A DNA stretch of 64,000 nt from Paracoccus aminophilus JCM 7686 (lineage in GTDB: Bacteria; Pseudomonadota; Alphaproteobacteria; Rhodobacterales; Rhodobacteraceae). The number at the start of each line of letters is the position of its first letter. Position 1 is the first letter of the stretch. The notes under the pieces are model-generated. The model did no database searches. It worked only from the letters and a program-made list of their open reading frames with translations, and was not told where the DNA came from. The translations under genes and the position numbers were made by a program. Shown piece after piece: positions 1-10,061 of the stretch. The stretch is from positions 72,501 to 136,500 of the forward strand of contig NC_022041.1 of the NCBI RefSeq assembly GCF_000444995.1, given 5' to 3'.

Positions 1-1595
<1,595 letters not shown>

Positions 1596-1687
1596 TCCGG
1601 AAGAAGACAGACCTGTCTAAACTTCCAAAAGCATCAATACTTGGACAAACCGATCCCGAAAGGGAAACGCCGATTGCTTCTTTCCTG

Positions 1688-1803
1688 GTCTGGTGGCCAA
1701 AGCACGAGCGAAACACCCGATCCCATCCCGAACTCGGCAGTTAAGCGCCGTCGCGCCAATGGTACTGCGTCCTAAGACGTGGGAGAGTAGGTCACCGCCA
1801 GAC
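1688..1803 (+). rRNA. rrf: 5S ribosomal RNA
   Basis: About 116 nt, starting gtctggtggcc and closing with the complementary ggtcaccgccagac. The internal cccgatcccatcccgaact and the gggagagtaggtc arm are characteristic of 5S rRNA. It lies about 90 nt after the 23S 3' end, in the usual 23S-5S order. Ends are inferred from the terminal helix and may shift by one or two bases. Confidence 0.95.
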
Positions 1804-1875
1804 CTGGTAAGAAGCAAACATATCTCTCATAAACGATGATAAAAAAAAGCGCCGCAAAACCAGCAGCGCAACCGG

Positions 1876-1952
<77 letters not shown>

Positions 1953-2460
1953 AATCCAAATATAGATACAGAACAACCTCGCTCCGCGGGGATGTCCTTG
2001 TTCGTCGTCCTCGCGAAATAAGCCGAAGCCTCAAAGCTTGAGGACGGCTGATAGGCACATCCCCATGCAGATGCGTGGTCGTAGGATGGCATCCCGAAGC
2101 ACATCCACGAAAAAAGACGCCCATCCACGCGGTCGGGCGCCCTCAAGGTACAGAGCACAGCCTCACACCGCCGTCAGACCATAACGCTCCCGGATCGTCT
2201 CACCCGACCTATAGGCATCACGGAAAACGCCGCGAAGAGATGCCGGTGGGCCGAGATCATATTCGTGCACCCCGAGAGCATCGGCTCGGAGGAACGCGCA
2301 CTCAGAACCAACCGATCCACCGCCGAAACACCCGCAAACACGCAGCCTCGAGGATTCCGGGCTTTCCTTTCGTTATGTTTGGTGAGATATAACGAAACCG
2401 ATGTAGGTGCAGGATGCCTGGCAGGTCCGTCTCGGGGGCCCGGCGGGACCGGATGTGAAC
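1953..2460. other. Non-coding spacer after the rRNA operon
   Basis: About 500 bases between the initiator tRNA and the recombinase-like gene. Reading frames exist on both strands, but none has a recognisable family, and their composition looks unconstrained. A small dyad cctcaa-agc-ttgagg lies near 2028-2042, and a stronger inverted repeat lies at 2368-2397. No second tRNA, insertion sequence end or clear terminator with a T-run was found. Confidence 0.6.
2368..2397. repeat. Inverted repeat upstream of the recombinase-like gene
   Basis: Perfect 9-bp arms, tttcgttat and ataacgaaa, separated by 12 bases, ending 63 bp before the start codon of the recombinase-like gene. It could be an operator, or a binding site for the neighbouring serine-recombinase relative. 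No experimental information can be read from the sequence. Confidence 0.5.
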
Positions 2461-3090
2461 ATGGCGCGATTTGTCATCTATACCCGCAGCGGCCCCGAGG
2501 ATCTCGGGCGAGCCGATGTCAGCCTCGCGGCGCAGAACCGCGATATCGAGCTGTATCTGGCCGATTACGTCAGCGCGCCGGATATTCTGGGCCATTATTG
2601 TGACCGCCTGACCAGCATCGAGGAGCGCGCGCGCAATCTCGATACGGCGCTCTCGCTCTGTCAGGAGACGGGAGCGACGCTTCTGGTCGCGCGCACCGAC
2701 CGTTTGCCCTTCGACGATATGGGATTCGCCCCGTTTTTTGCCAATGCGGGTCTGGCCTTGCGGGTAGCCTCGCTGCCCGACGCGCCGAAATCCGAGCTTC
2801 TGGTTTTTGCCCGGCTGCAGGCGCAAGAGCGGCGTTTCGATCATCGGCAGGCGCGGCAGGCGTTACCCGATGAGATTACCACGCGTCAGACCTATCAACG
2901 CCCGCGTGGCCACGACCAGATCGAGCAGATCGCCCGGATCGCGCTGCCCCTGCGCCACCGTGGCGCGACCATGGGCGATATTGCCTCCGAGCTGAACCGC
3001 GCCGGGATCACCACGGCGCGCGGAGCGGCCTGGCGGGCAACCAATGTCTCGCGGATTCTCAGCTATCTTGAGACCAATCCGGCGACGTGA
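2461..3090 (+). CDS. Serine recombinase-like protein, probably catalytically degenerate
   Basis: A 209-residue protein with the outline of a serine recombinase. The N-terminus begins MARFVIYTRS, like the resolvase motif Y-x-R-(V/L)-S, but here the serine sits one place early and the usual place holds glycine, so catalysis is doubtful. The C-terminal stretch GATMGDIASELNRAGI followed by TTARGAAW matches the 'Recombinase' domain pattern G-x-T-x-x-x-I-A-x-x-L-N. ATG at 2461 is preferred over an upstream in-frame start because the resolvase fold begins there. It lies just downstream of a tRNA gene, but no mobile-element partner genes are present. It may be a domesticated regulator or a relic. Confidence 0.6.
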   Translation: MARFVIYTRSGPEDLGRADVSLAAQNRDIELYLADYVSAPDILGHYCDRLTSIEERARNLDTALSLCQETGATLLVARTDRLPFDDMGFAPFFANAGLALRVASLPDAPKSELLVFARLQAQERRFDHRQARQALPDEITTRQTYQRPRGHDQIEQIARIALPLRHRGATMGDIASELNRAGITTARGAAWRATNVSRILSYLETNPAT

Positions 3091-3129
3091 AGCGCCGCCT
3101 TGCGCCGTTCCGGCGGGAAAGCCCCAGCG

Positions 3130-3975
3130 ATGTCTCACCTCTCGGACGCCGAGCTTCAGCGCATTCTCAACGACGATTGCCCCTATTCGGACCCGACCAC
3201 CGAGGGTCTCGGCATTGCCAATGTCGTCGCTCAGGCAAGTCTGACGGCGCGCTATGATATGACGGTCTGCGCCAGTGAAGAGGCCGCGCGGATGTTCGAG
3301 CTGGTCGGTGCGCGGGCCGAGATCCGCGTTCCGACCGGCGGTTTCGCTCCGACGGGCACCTGCTTGCTGCAAGTCGAGGGCTCTGCGGCGGCGCTGCATC
3401 GCAGCTACAAGATGGCGCAGACCCTGATGGAGATTCTGTCGGGAATGGCCAGCTCTGCCCGCGCGATCGTTCAGGCCGCCGAGGCGGTGCGTCCCGATAT
3501 TCGCGTGGCCTGCACCCGCAAGCATATGCCCGGCATGAAGACAGCCGCGCTGCGTGCGATCGAGGCCGGCGGCGCGGTGCCCCATCGCCTGGGCCTTTCC
3601 GATTTCGTGCTGATCTTTGAAGAGCACCGCACGCTTCTCGATGCCCAGATCCCGCTCGCCCGCCATTTCGCCCGGCTGCGTGCGCATTCGCCCGAGCGGC
3701 GGCTGGCGGTCGAGGCCTCGGGCGTGATCGAGGCCGTCGCCTTTGCCGAAGCCGGGGCCGAAATCGTGCAGGTCGACAAGGCCTCGCCCGAGGAGATCGC
3801 CGAAATCGCGCGCTGCTTTGATCTCTTGCCACAGCGCCCGCTGCTGGCAGCGGCGGGCGGGATCAATGCGGGGAATGCGGCCGCTTATACGGCGGCGGGC
3901 GCGGATATTCTGGTGACCTCCGCGCCTTATTATGCACCGCCCAAGGATGTGAAGGTGCGCATCTTTCCGCGTTAA
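3130..3975 (+). CDS. modD: ModD-like phosphoribosyltransferase
   Basis: A 281-residue relative of nicotinate-nucleotide pyrophosphorylase (NadC) of the ModD group, found in many molybdate-transport loci and of uncertain biochemical role. Seen: N-terminal DDCPYSDPTTEGLGI, the phosphoribosyl-type segment CTRKHMPGMKTAALRAIEAGG, and the C-terminal AAAGGINAGNAAAYTAAGAD barrel strand with GADILVTSAPYY. Length matches the family. The start is the ATG 40 bp after the recombinase-like gene. No modABC genes are next to it, so it is an orphan copy here. A true quinolinate phosphoribosyltransferase is the less likely alternative. Confidence 0.8.
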   Translation: MSHLSDAELQRILNDDCPYSDPTTEGLGIANVVAQASLTARYDMTVCASEEAARMFELVGARAEIRVPTGGFAPTGTCLLQVEGSAAALHRSYKMAQTLMEILSGMASSARAIVQAAEAVRPDIRVACTRKHMPGMKTAALRAIEAGGAVPHRLGLSDFVLIFEEHRTLLDAQIPLARHFARLRAHSPERRLAVEASGVIEAVAFAEAGAEIVQVDKASPEEIAEIARCFDLLPQRPLLAAAGGINAGNAAAYTAAGADILVTSAPYYAPPKDVKVRIFPR

Positions 3976-6344
3976 TCCGGCACAGCCTGCCCGAGCGAGG
4001 CCGAGCCGGGCTCGGGCTTGGGTTCGGGCACCTCGCCCTCTTCCCCGGTCATCACCGCAACGATATCGGCGGCCATCGTGCCCAGAAGCTCGATCTCTTC
4101 GTCGTCCAATTTGCGCGGCTCGGTGTCGAGCAGACACAAAGCGCCCAGCACATGGCCTTTGTTCGTGGTCAGCGGCGCGCCTGCATAAAAGCGGGTATGC
4201 CACAGCCGGATCGCAGGATGTTCGGCGAAATGCGGATCGCGCTCGGTGTCATTGACGACAAGGGTTTCGCCCGAGGCAACGACATGGTCGCAGATCGCAT
4301 CATCGCGCGGCATGACGATCATCTCGGTGCCGTCACGCGTCAGCTCGCCGGGCAGCTCCATGCTTTGGCCGACGATGAACTCGCGATCGGCGTCGATCGC
4401 CGAGATCACCGCGAAACGGACGTTGAAGACATCGGCGGCGCGCTTGGCCAAAGCGTCGAGCTCATCGCGGGCATGGCCGTCGAGAATGTCGGTCTCGAGC
4501 AGCGCCTCGACCCGCGCGGCGTCGTTTTCCGGCGCATCTGCGATCAGGGCCTGCTCGGCGATTTCGGGCGAGATCATGCGCGCGATCCGGCGCACCGCCT
4601 CGTCGACCGAGGCCACGACCTCATCGGCGCCTAGCGCGCGGATCTGGTCGGGGTCCAGCAGCGTTTCCGGCGCGTTCCAAAGCGCGAGCACGATCTTGCG
4701 GCCGGGCCAGCGTTGGCGAAGACGGCGGCAGAAGCTGCGGATCGAGCTTTCGGGATCGCGGCTGAAATAGCTCAGACAGATGATCTCGATCCCGTCGAGA
4801 TCCAGCTTATCGACATAGCGCGAGGTCAGCGCGCCCTCGCGCCGCTCGGTCGCGGGCAGGCCTTCGAGCGAAAGCGCATGGCTCAGCATCTCGCAGGCGA
4901 TGCTGTCGACCTCCCATTTGCCGCCGATACAGGCGATGCGCGGGCGGGTCTGACCAGCCGCAGGCGGCGGATAATCGGCGCGCAGATCTTCGAGCAGCAG
5001 ATCCATGCCATTCGCGACGCGCAGCCGGTGCTCGGCGCGGGCATTGCCCAGAAAATCGTCGCTGGCCTGCCGCAGCACCGCGATGCCGGTGTCGCTGTAA
5101 AAGCCCGCGACATCGCCGTCTTCGATGGTGTCCTCGACGATGGTCAGCGCATCATCCGGATCATCCGCCAGCAGGCGTTGATAGATCCGGGTTGGCACAT
5201 CCAGCACCGGGGCAGAGCCCAGCAAGGTCTCAAGGAACTGCAATTGCGGCAGATAGCGCCCAACCACCAGCAAGCAGACGGTCAGCGGCGTCGACAGCAC
5301 CAGCCCGACCGGCCCCCAAAGCGCTGTCCAGAAGGTCGCCGCCGCAATGAGCGAGATCGCCGACAGACCCGTCGTGGTGCCATAAAGCAGCGGCTCGATG
5401 ATATTGCCGCTCACGAGCTCCAGAAAGACGATCAGGATCGTCGTCCAGATCACCATATCCCAGCCCGGATCGACGGCGAAGGCCAGACCGATCGGAAAGA
5501 TCGCCGAGAGCATCGAGCCGATATAGGGGATGAAGCGCATGAAGGCCGCGAAGACCGCCCAAAGCAACCAGCCCGGAACGCCGAGATACCAAAGCCCGAG
5601 CCCCAGAGGCAGCGCATAGGTGACGTTCACGATGATCTGCATCAGCAGATATTTCGAGATCCGCGTCCCGGCTTCGTCCAGCGCATCGGTCGAGCGATGA
5701 AGATTGCCGCCCATGAGCCGCAACAGCCGGTCGCGCAGATCTCCGCTGTCGAGCAAGACCAGAAAGACGAAGACCAGCACGATCCCCGCCGTGGCCAAGG
5801 GCGACAGCGCGGGGATCAGCCAGTCTTTCGCGGTCTGGAAGGGCGAGGTCGCGGCGGGAACAACCTCGACCTTGCTCACACCCGCAGTCTCGGGGCTGCC
5901 CTGAACCGCCTGCGTGACCTCTTTCTGGACGGTGTTGACCGTCTCCAGCGCGCCGTCAAAGACCCCCGGACCGCGCATTTGCTGGGCCAGCGAGTCGATC
6001 TTGGTGCGGATCGTTGTCTGATAGGTCGGCAGTTGCGCGCTGAGCGTGCGGACCTGAGAGCCGACCAATGTGCCGATCCCGGCGATGACGATGCCGACGG
6101 TCAGCATCACCAGACCGACCGCGAGCAGCCGCGACAGGCCGCGTCGCGCCAGCCAGTTGACCAGCGGACTCAGCACAAAGCTGATGAGAAAGGCGATGGC
6201 CAGCGGGATCAGGACGCCCTTGCCGACATAGAGCGTGCCGATGAGGATCGTGACGATCACCAGCGCGGCGGCGAGTTTCACGACATCGGTCTGGTCACTG
6301 CGGAAGGTCGGGACTTGGCCGTCAGAGCGAGGATCTTGCGTCAT
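3972..6344 (-). CDS. AI-2E/PerM-family permease fused to a B12-binding-like and a GAF domain
   Basis: About 790 residues, roughly twice the usual length for this family. Residues ~25-370 are a PerM/AI-2E exporter-type membrane domain: several hydrophobic helices, the long extracellular segment after helix 3, and the conserved region around MRFIPYIGSMLSAIFPIGLA. Residues ~470-620 (from PRIACIGGKWEVDSIACEML) look like a cobalamin-binding Rossmann-like domain but show no D-x-H-x-x-G cobalamin motif. Residues ~640-770 are a GAF domain (FAVISAIDADREFIVG, then GALCLLDTEPRKLDDEEI). The start chosen gives MTQDPRSDGQ just before the first helix; an upstream start would add an unrelated arginine-rich leader. 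It overlaps modD by 4 bp tail to tail. Substrate unknown. Confidence 0.75.
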   Translation of the reverse strand: MTQDPRSDGQVPTFRSDQTDVVKLAAALVIVTILIGTLYVGKGVLIPLAIAFLISFVLSPLVNWLARRGLSRLLAVGLVMLTVGIVIAGIGTLVGSQVRTLSAQLPTYQTTIRTKIDSLAQQMRGPGVFDGALETVNTVQKEVTQAVQGSPETAGVSKVEVVPAATSPFQTAKDWLIPALSPLATAGIVLVFVFLVLLDSGDLRDRLLRLMGGNLHRSTDALDEAGTRISKYLLMQIIVNVTYALPLGLGLWYLGVPGWLLWAVFAAFMRFIPYIGSMLSAIFPIGLAFAVDPGWDMVIWTTILIVFLELVSGNIIEPLLYGTTTGLSAISLIAAATFWTALWGPVGLVLSTPLTVCLLVVGRYLPQLQFLETLLGSAPVLDVPTRIYQRLLADDPDDALTIVEDTIEDGDVAGFYSDTGIAVLRQASDDFLGNARAEHRLRVANGMDLLLEDLRADYPPPAAGQTRPRIACIGGKWEVDSIACEMLSHALSLEGLPATERREGALTSRYVDKLDLDGIEIICLSYFSRDPESSIRSFCRRLRQRWPGRKIVLALWNAPETLLDPDQIRALGADEVVASVDEAVRRIARMISPEIAEQALIADAPENDAARVEALLETDILDGHARDELDALAKRAADVFNVRFAVISAIDADREFIVGQSMELPGELTRDGTEMIVMPRDDAICDHVVASGETLVVNDTERDPHFAEHPAIRLWHTRFYAGAPLTTNKGHVLGALCLLDTEPRKLDDEEIELLGTMAADIVAVMTGEEGEVPEPKPEPGSASLGQAVPD

Positions 6345-6500
6345 TGCGGCTCTCAGCAGGGAAGGGGTATGAAGACCAACGGCGCGGTGCACGAAATAGT
6401 TGCATCCCACGCGCGCTTTGGTCCGAGGGGGGCGACTTGCCATTTTGCCGCGATAGGTCGATAACCCGCGCCTTGGCTCAATCCTGCGAAAGATCTGCGC

Positions 6501-7571
6501 TTGTCCCCCCCGCTCTCCGCGCCGCTCACCACCGTTTCAGGCATGATCGAGGCCGGGCTCGCCCAACCGGATGAAGCTGCGCGTCTTGAAGAGGTCGCGG
6601 CAGAGTTCCGGCTGCGGATCTCGGCGGAAATGCATGGCGCGGTGCGGGCAGGCGATCCGCGCGACCCGGTTGCGGCGCAATTCGTGCCCGATGCGCGCGA
6701 GCTGCAGATCCGCCCCGAAGAGCTCGCCGATCCGATTGGCGACGAGGCCCATAGCCCGGTTCCCGGCCTCACCCATCGCTATCCCGACCGCGTCATCTTG
6801 CATGTGACGCACAGCTGCGAGGTCTATTGCCGCTTCTGCTTCCGCCGCGAGGTCGTGGGCGAGGATGGCGCGCTGCCCGAGCCGCAGCTTGACGCTGCGC
6901 TGGCCTATATCGCGGCCACCCCGGCCATTCGCGAGGTCATTCTAACCGGCGGTGATCCGATGGTCTTTTCGGCGCGGCGCATGGCCGGGCTGATGGCGCG
7001 GCTGGGCGCGATTGCCCATCTCGATCTTCTGCGCATTCACACTCGGGTGCCGGTCGTGGCCCCGCATCGGATCGACGCGGCGATGATTGCCGCGCTCAGA
7101 TCCGCCGGGCGCCCGGTCTGGTTGGTGATCCACACCAATCACGCGCAAGAGCTGACCGAGGCCGCTGCTCAGGCGCTGAACCGGCTGGCCGATGCCGGGA
7201 TCCCGCTTTTGTCGCAAAGCGTGCTGCTGAAGGGGATCAATGCCGATCCGGCCAGCCTTGAAGACCTGTTTCGCGCGCTGCTGCGGTTGCGGGTGAAGCC
7301 CTATTATCTGCATCATTGCGATTTGGCCCGGGGCACCGGCCATTTCCGCACGACCATCGCGGAAGGCCGCGCGATCATCGCGGCTTTGCGTGGGCGGCTG
7401 TCCGGCACGGCTTTGCCGACCTATGTGCTCGACCTGCCAGGAGGCTATGGCAAAGTGCCACTCATGCAACAAGATGTTGTTGAGGTCTTGCCGGGTCTAT
7501 ACAAAATCCGCGATTGGCAGGGCCGCGAGCACGAATATCGCGATCCCGAGCCGCTTAATTCGGCAGATTGA
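6501..7571 (+). CDS. epmB: EF-P beta-lysylation enzyme, lysine 2,3-aminomutase family (EpmB)
   Basis: A 356-residue radical-SAM/PLP enzyme. The [4Fe-4S] motif C-x3-C-x2-C is at residues 106-113 (CEVYCRFC). The TGGDPM motif follows at ~149. Lys318 in PGGYGK is the PLP lysine of the family. The length fits EpmB (about 340) better than catabolic lysine 2,3-aminomutase (over 410). EpmB converts alpha-lysine to beta-lysine for attachment to EF-P, and both EF-P and EpmA are encoded 11 kb away. The start used is TTG; an ATG at 6543 would remove 14 residues and is possible. The 3' end overlaps the convergent gene by 17 bp. Confidence 0.82.
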   Translation: MSPPLSAPLTTVSGMIEAGLAQPDEAARLEEVAAEFRLRISAEMHGAVRAGDPRDPVAAQFVPDARELQIRPEELADPIGDEAHSPVPGLTHRYPDRVILHVTHSCEVYCRFCFRREVVGEDGALPEPQLDAALAYIAATPAIREVILTGGDPMVFSARRMAGLMARLGAIAHLDLLRIHTRVPVVAPHRIDAAMIAALRSAGRPVWLVIHTNHAQELTEAAAQALNRLADAGIPLLSQSVLLKGINADPASLEDLFRALLRLRVKPYYLHHCDLARGTGHFRTTIAEGRAIIAALRGRLSGTALPTYVLDLPGGYGKVPLMQQDVVEVLPGLYKIRDWQGREHEYRDPEPLNSAD

Positions 7572-8505
7572 CCGGCTCCAGCGCGGGTTTGCCGCCCTGA
7601 TCGGTGACGCGAAAGCTCAACCCGGCCTCGGCGGGATAGGGAACCGTGCCGCGCACGGTGCCGTCGTCCAGACTGACGATCTCGACCTCCATGCTTTGCC
7701 CATCAGAGTGGCGGATCAGCAGGTTCTTTTCCTCGATGTCGAAAAAGACCGTATCCACCTCAAATCTTGCGTTGATCTCCAGATCCGTCAACAAGATATA
7801 GTCCTGAAGCCGCAAAGCCTCGCCTTCGCCGCTGTCCAGAGTGACGCCGTATCTGCCCGTCGGCGAGACCACGATGACATTGCGGTTGTCGTCCGGCACC
7901 GCCAGCCCGTCCTGACCGATCATCACCCGGACAAAGCCCGGCCCGTCCTGTTGCGGCGCAAAGAAACGCGTGCCGTCGCAGGACAATTGCGCGAGCTCCA
8001 GCACGTTCGGCAGCAGCGAGGGGTCCTTCACCGGATTGCCGTCATAAAGATCGGTGAGCGGGAAATCCTCGGCCGCGACAAAGCTGTCGCTGTCGAGCAA
8101 TTGCAGATGCCCCGCCTCGGTGAGGAAGGGCAGGAGGCTCAGACATTGGGTTTGGCCCGCGCCGGGCAAAAAGCGCAGGCCGGGCAGGCGCTTTCGTTCC
8201 TTGCCCTTGAGGTCGAGCACCACGGCATCCGCGCCGTCCTGACGAATGGCGCAGCTGCCCGCGCAAGCCATCCAAGCCGGACCGCCCGCGATCTGTGCCG
8301 CGCGCTGATCCGAGCACGCGCGCTGAGCGCCAAGATCCGCGCCGTCGCAAGGGGCGCTTGTCTGCGCATGAACCGGGGGGACCATCAGGAACAGCGCCGC
8401 TATTGCCCCGAGGCCGGCGGCTCGGCGCGCGGCACTCCGGGATCCAGACGTTGGGCGATCTGCTCTTTCGTCAATGCGGTGACGGGTTCGACCACGCTCG
8501 TCCAT
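7555..8505 (-). CDS. Secreted protein of unknown function, candidate immunity protein
   Basis: A 316-residue protein with no recognised family. An arginine-rich start is followed by a hydrophobic stretch GLGAIAALFLMVPP and an AxA-type cleavage site (VHAQ), so it should be exported. Cysteine pairs in the early mature region (CDGADLG, CSDQRA, CAGSC) suggest disulfides in the periplasm. It is the last gene of the DUF4123 operon and its start overlaps the 3' end of the putative effector gene by 106 bp, so the two are translationally linked. A periplasmic immunity protein is expected at this position for a cell-wall-directed effector. That role is inferred from location only. Confidence 0.55.
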   Translation of the reverse strand: MDERGRTRHRIDERADRPTSGSRSAARRAAGLGAIAALFLMVPPVHAQTSAPCDGADLGAQRACSDQRAAQIAGGPAWMACAGSCAIRQDGADAVVLDLKGKERKRLPGLRFLPGAGQTQCLSLLPFLTEAGHLQLLDSDSFVAAEDFPLTDLYDGNPVKDPSLLPNVLELAQLSCDGTRFFAPQQDGPGFVRVMIGQDGLAVPDDNRNVIVVSPTGRYGVTLDSGEGEALRLQDYILLTDLEINARFEVDTVFFDIEEKNLLIRHSDGQSMEVEIVSLDDGTVRGTVPYPAEAGLSFRVTDQGGKPALEPVNLPN

Positions 8506-10061
8506 GCCTGTCCTTTCAACCGGAACTTGTTCACGATCTTCTTGGCGGTGTTGCTATAGGCGCCGCTGGTGTCCCCATTGTAATAGACATGGCGGCCGCG
8601 GTCACCTGTCGGACCGTTGCGCTCGTTTTCGGCGGCGCTGTAGGTCGGCCTCGCGCCTTCGCCGACGCGGGCATTCATCCGCGCCTCCGTCCCGCCGCCG
8701 GGCGAGATCACGCCATCGCCGTTCTTGCCCTGAAACTTGCGGATCGCGGCAATCGTCGGATCATTCGGATCAGCAGAGTTGATCGCGGCTCCGGGCGCGC
8801 CGGTATATTCGCCGGTGCGGATCAGCACCTCCTGCACCGCGCGGACATCGGCGGCGGCATTGGCGCCGTTCAGCCCGACCGAGCCGGTCAGTTTCAGCGT
8901 GCCATAGATCGAATCGGTGCTGGCGAGCGTGCCATTCGGGTCGTTCAGGATCAGCCATTCGGAATGGCCGTCGTGTTTGACGACCGCGCCAATGACGATC
9001 ATCACATGGCCGTCGGTGGCATAGGTCGAGGTGACCGCGGGCACGCCTCGGGCGGCAAGCTCGGTCAGCGCATCGGCATAGGGGCCCGGAATGGTCTCGA
9101 CATCGGCGCCGGCGGGGCCGTTGCCGACCGTGAAGCTGCTTGGGTTCGAGGCATCGGCCAGATCCTTCATCGCGCCGCGCAAATTGCCCCAATCCTGCCA
9201 GGGGCGGGGGAAGGCGCTGAGGCTGAAGGTCTTGGGCGCGCGCGCATAGCTGCGCTGCATGATGTCGAGCCGGTCCATCGCGGTGCGGGTGACCTTGCCC
9301 GCCTTGTCGGTCTCGGTCTTCTGGATGTTCCAGTAGCGCGCCTGCATTTCAGCCGAGCTTGGCATACACAGGATCGAGCCCGACGAGGCGACGCCATTGA
9401 TCGAATCGCTGCGGTCGTTCTGGTTGCGATAGGGCACGGTCAGCGACAGCGTCGCCAGTTTGACGCGGACATGGATCTCGAAAATCCCGCCCGGCCCGAC
9501 GGTGACCAGATCGCTGCCCGCATAGCTGTCGGTGAAATCCTTGTCGCCGGGAAAGCCACCCTCGCCCGAGCCGAAGACATCCTGCACCTTCGAGATGAAG
9601 TTCCGCGCCGCGCCTCCGGTGGCGCGTTTGGCCTGCGCGTCGATCCCGGTGATTTCCAGCGTGAACTCTTCGCGCTTCACGCGGCGGTCGGAGTTTTCAT
9701 AGACCGCCTTGAGCCGCAGCGCGCCATTGCAAGCCGAGGCAGTGCCGCGCAGTTCGCCCTTTTCCGTGGTCACGCCCAGCCGGGTGCCGTCGACGCTGAC
9801 CGTGACGCCCTTGACCGGGACCGCCCCGGCGCGGGTTTCAGTGGTGACGACCAAAGTGACCGGGCAGGGGGTGACATCCGCGCCGACCTCGGTGTTCGAG
9901 GTCTGGGCCAGCCATTGCTCGAGCCGGCTGTTGTCGGCGCGCCCGCCCGGCACCGGAATCCCGATGCGCCGCGCGGCATTGCCGGTCGTTTGGCCAAGGC
10001 TGCCCAGGAGGTCGCCGAGCATATCCCCGATGCCTCTGTTGCCGGTCTGCGCTTCAGCCAT
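8400..10061 (-). CDS. Putative T6SS cargo effector: C39-like cysteine peptidase with peptidoglycan-binding domain
   Basis: A 553-residue protein without a signal peptide. Residues ~65-140 resemble a beta-sandwich/carboxypeptidase-regulatory-like domain (VKGVTVSVDGTRLGVTTEKG). Residues ~210-380 look like a papain-fold C39-type domain, with a possible catalytic triad Cys232 (SILCMPSSAEMQ), His352 (DGHVMIVIG) and Asp374 (LILNDPNG). Residues ~400-450 match a type-1 peptidoglycan-binding repeat (DVRAVQEVLIRTGEYTG, then IAAIRKFQGKNGDGVISP). It follows a DUF4123 adaptor gene, a position typical of type VI secretion cargo. Attack on cell-wall peptides in a competitor's periplasm is inferred. A housekeeping hydrolase is unlikely given the absent signal peptide. 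Confidence 0.6.
   Translation of the reverse strand: MAEAQTGNRGIGDMLGDLLGSLGQTTGNAARRIGIPVPGGRADNSRLEQWLAQTSNTEVGADVTPCPVTLVVTTETRAGAVPVKGVTVSVDGTRLGVTTEKGELRGTASACNGALRLKAVYENSDRRVKREEFTLEITGIDAQAKRATGGAARNFISKVQDVFGSGEGGFPGDKDFTDSYAGSDLVTVGPGGIFEIHVRVKLATLSLTVPYRNQNDRSDSINGVASSGSILCMPSSAEMQARYWNIQKTETDKAGKVTRTAMDRLDIMQRSYARAPKTFSLSAFPRPWQDWGNLRGAMKDLADASNPSSFTVGNGPAGADVETIPGPYADALTELAARGVPAVTSTYATDGHVMIVIGAVVKHDGHSEWLILNDPNGTLASTDSIYGTLKLTGSVGLNGANAAADVRAVQEVLIRTGEYTGAPGAAINSADPNDPTIAAIRKFQGKNGDGVISPGGGTEARMNARVGEGARPTYSAAENERNGPTGDRGRHVYYNGDTSGAYSNTAKKIVNKFRLKGQAWTSVVEPVTALTKEQIAQRLDPGVPRAEPPASGQ

Noticed and set aside
2075..2844. Reading frames on both strands in the spacer and over the recombinase-like gene
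   Set aside because: No family features, no ribosome-binding site, and the minus-strand frame is antisense to the recombinase-like gene.
4713..6464. 583-codon plus-strand frame
   Set aside because: Antisense to the permease-GAF gene; its composition is rich in Arg, Gln and Asp as expected for a shadow of a GC-rich gene.
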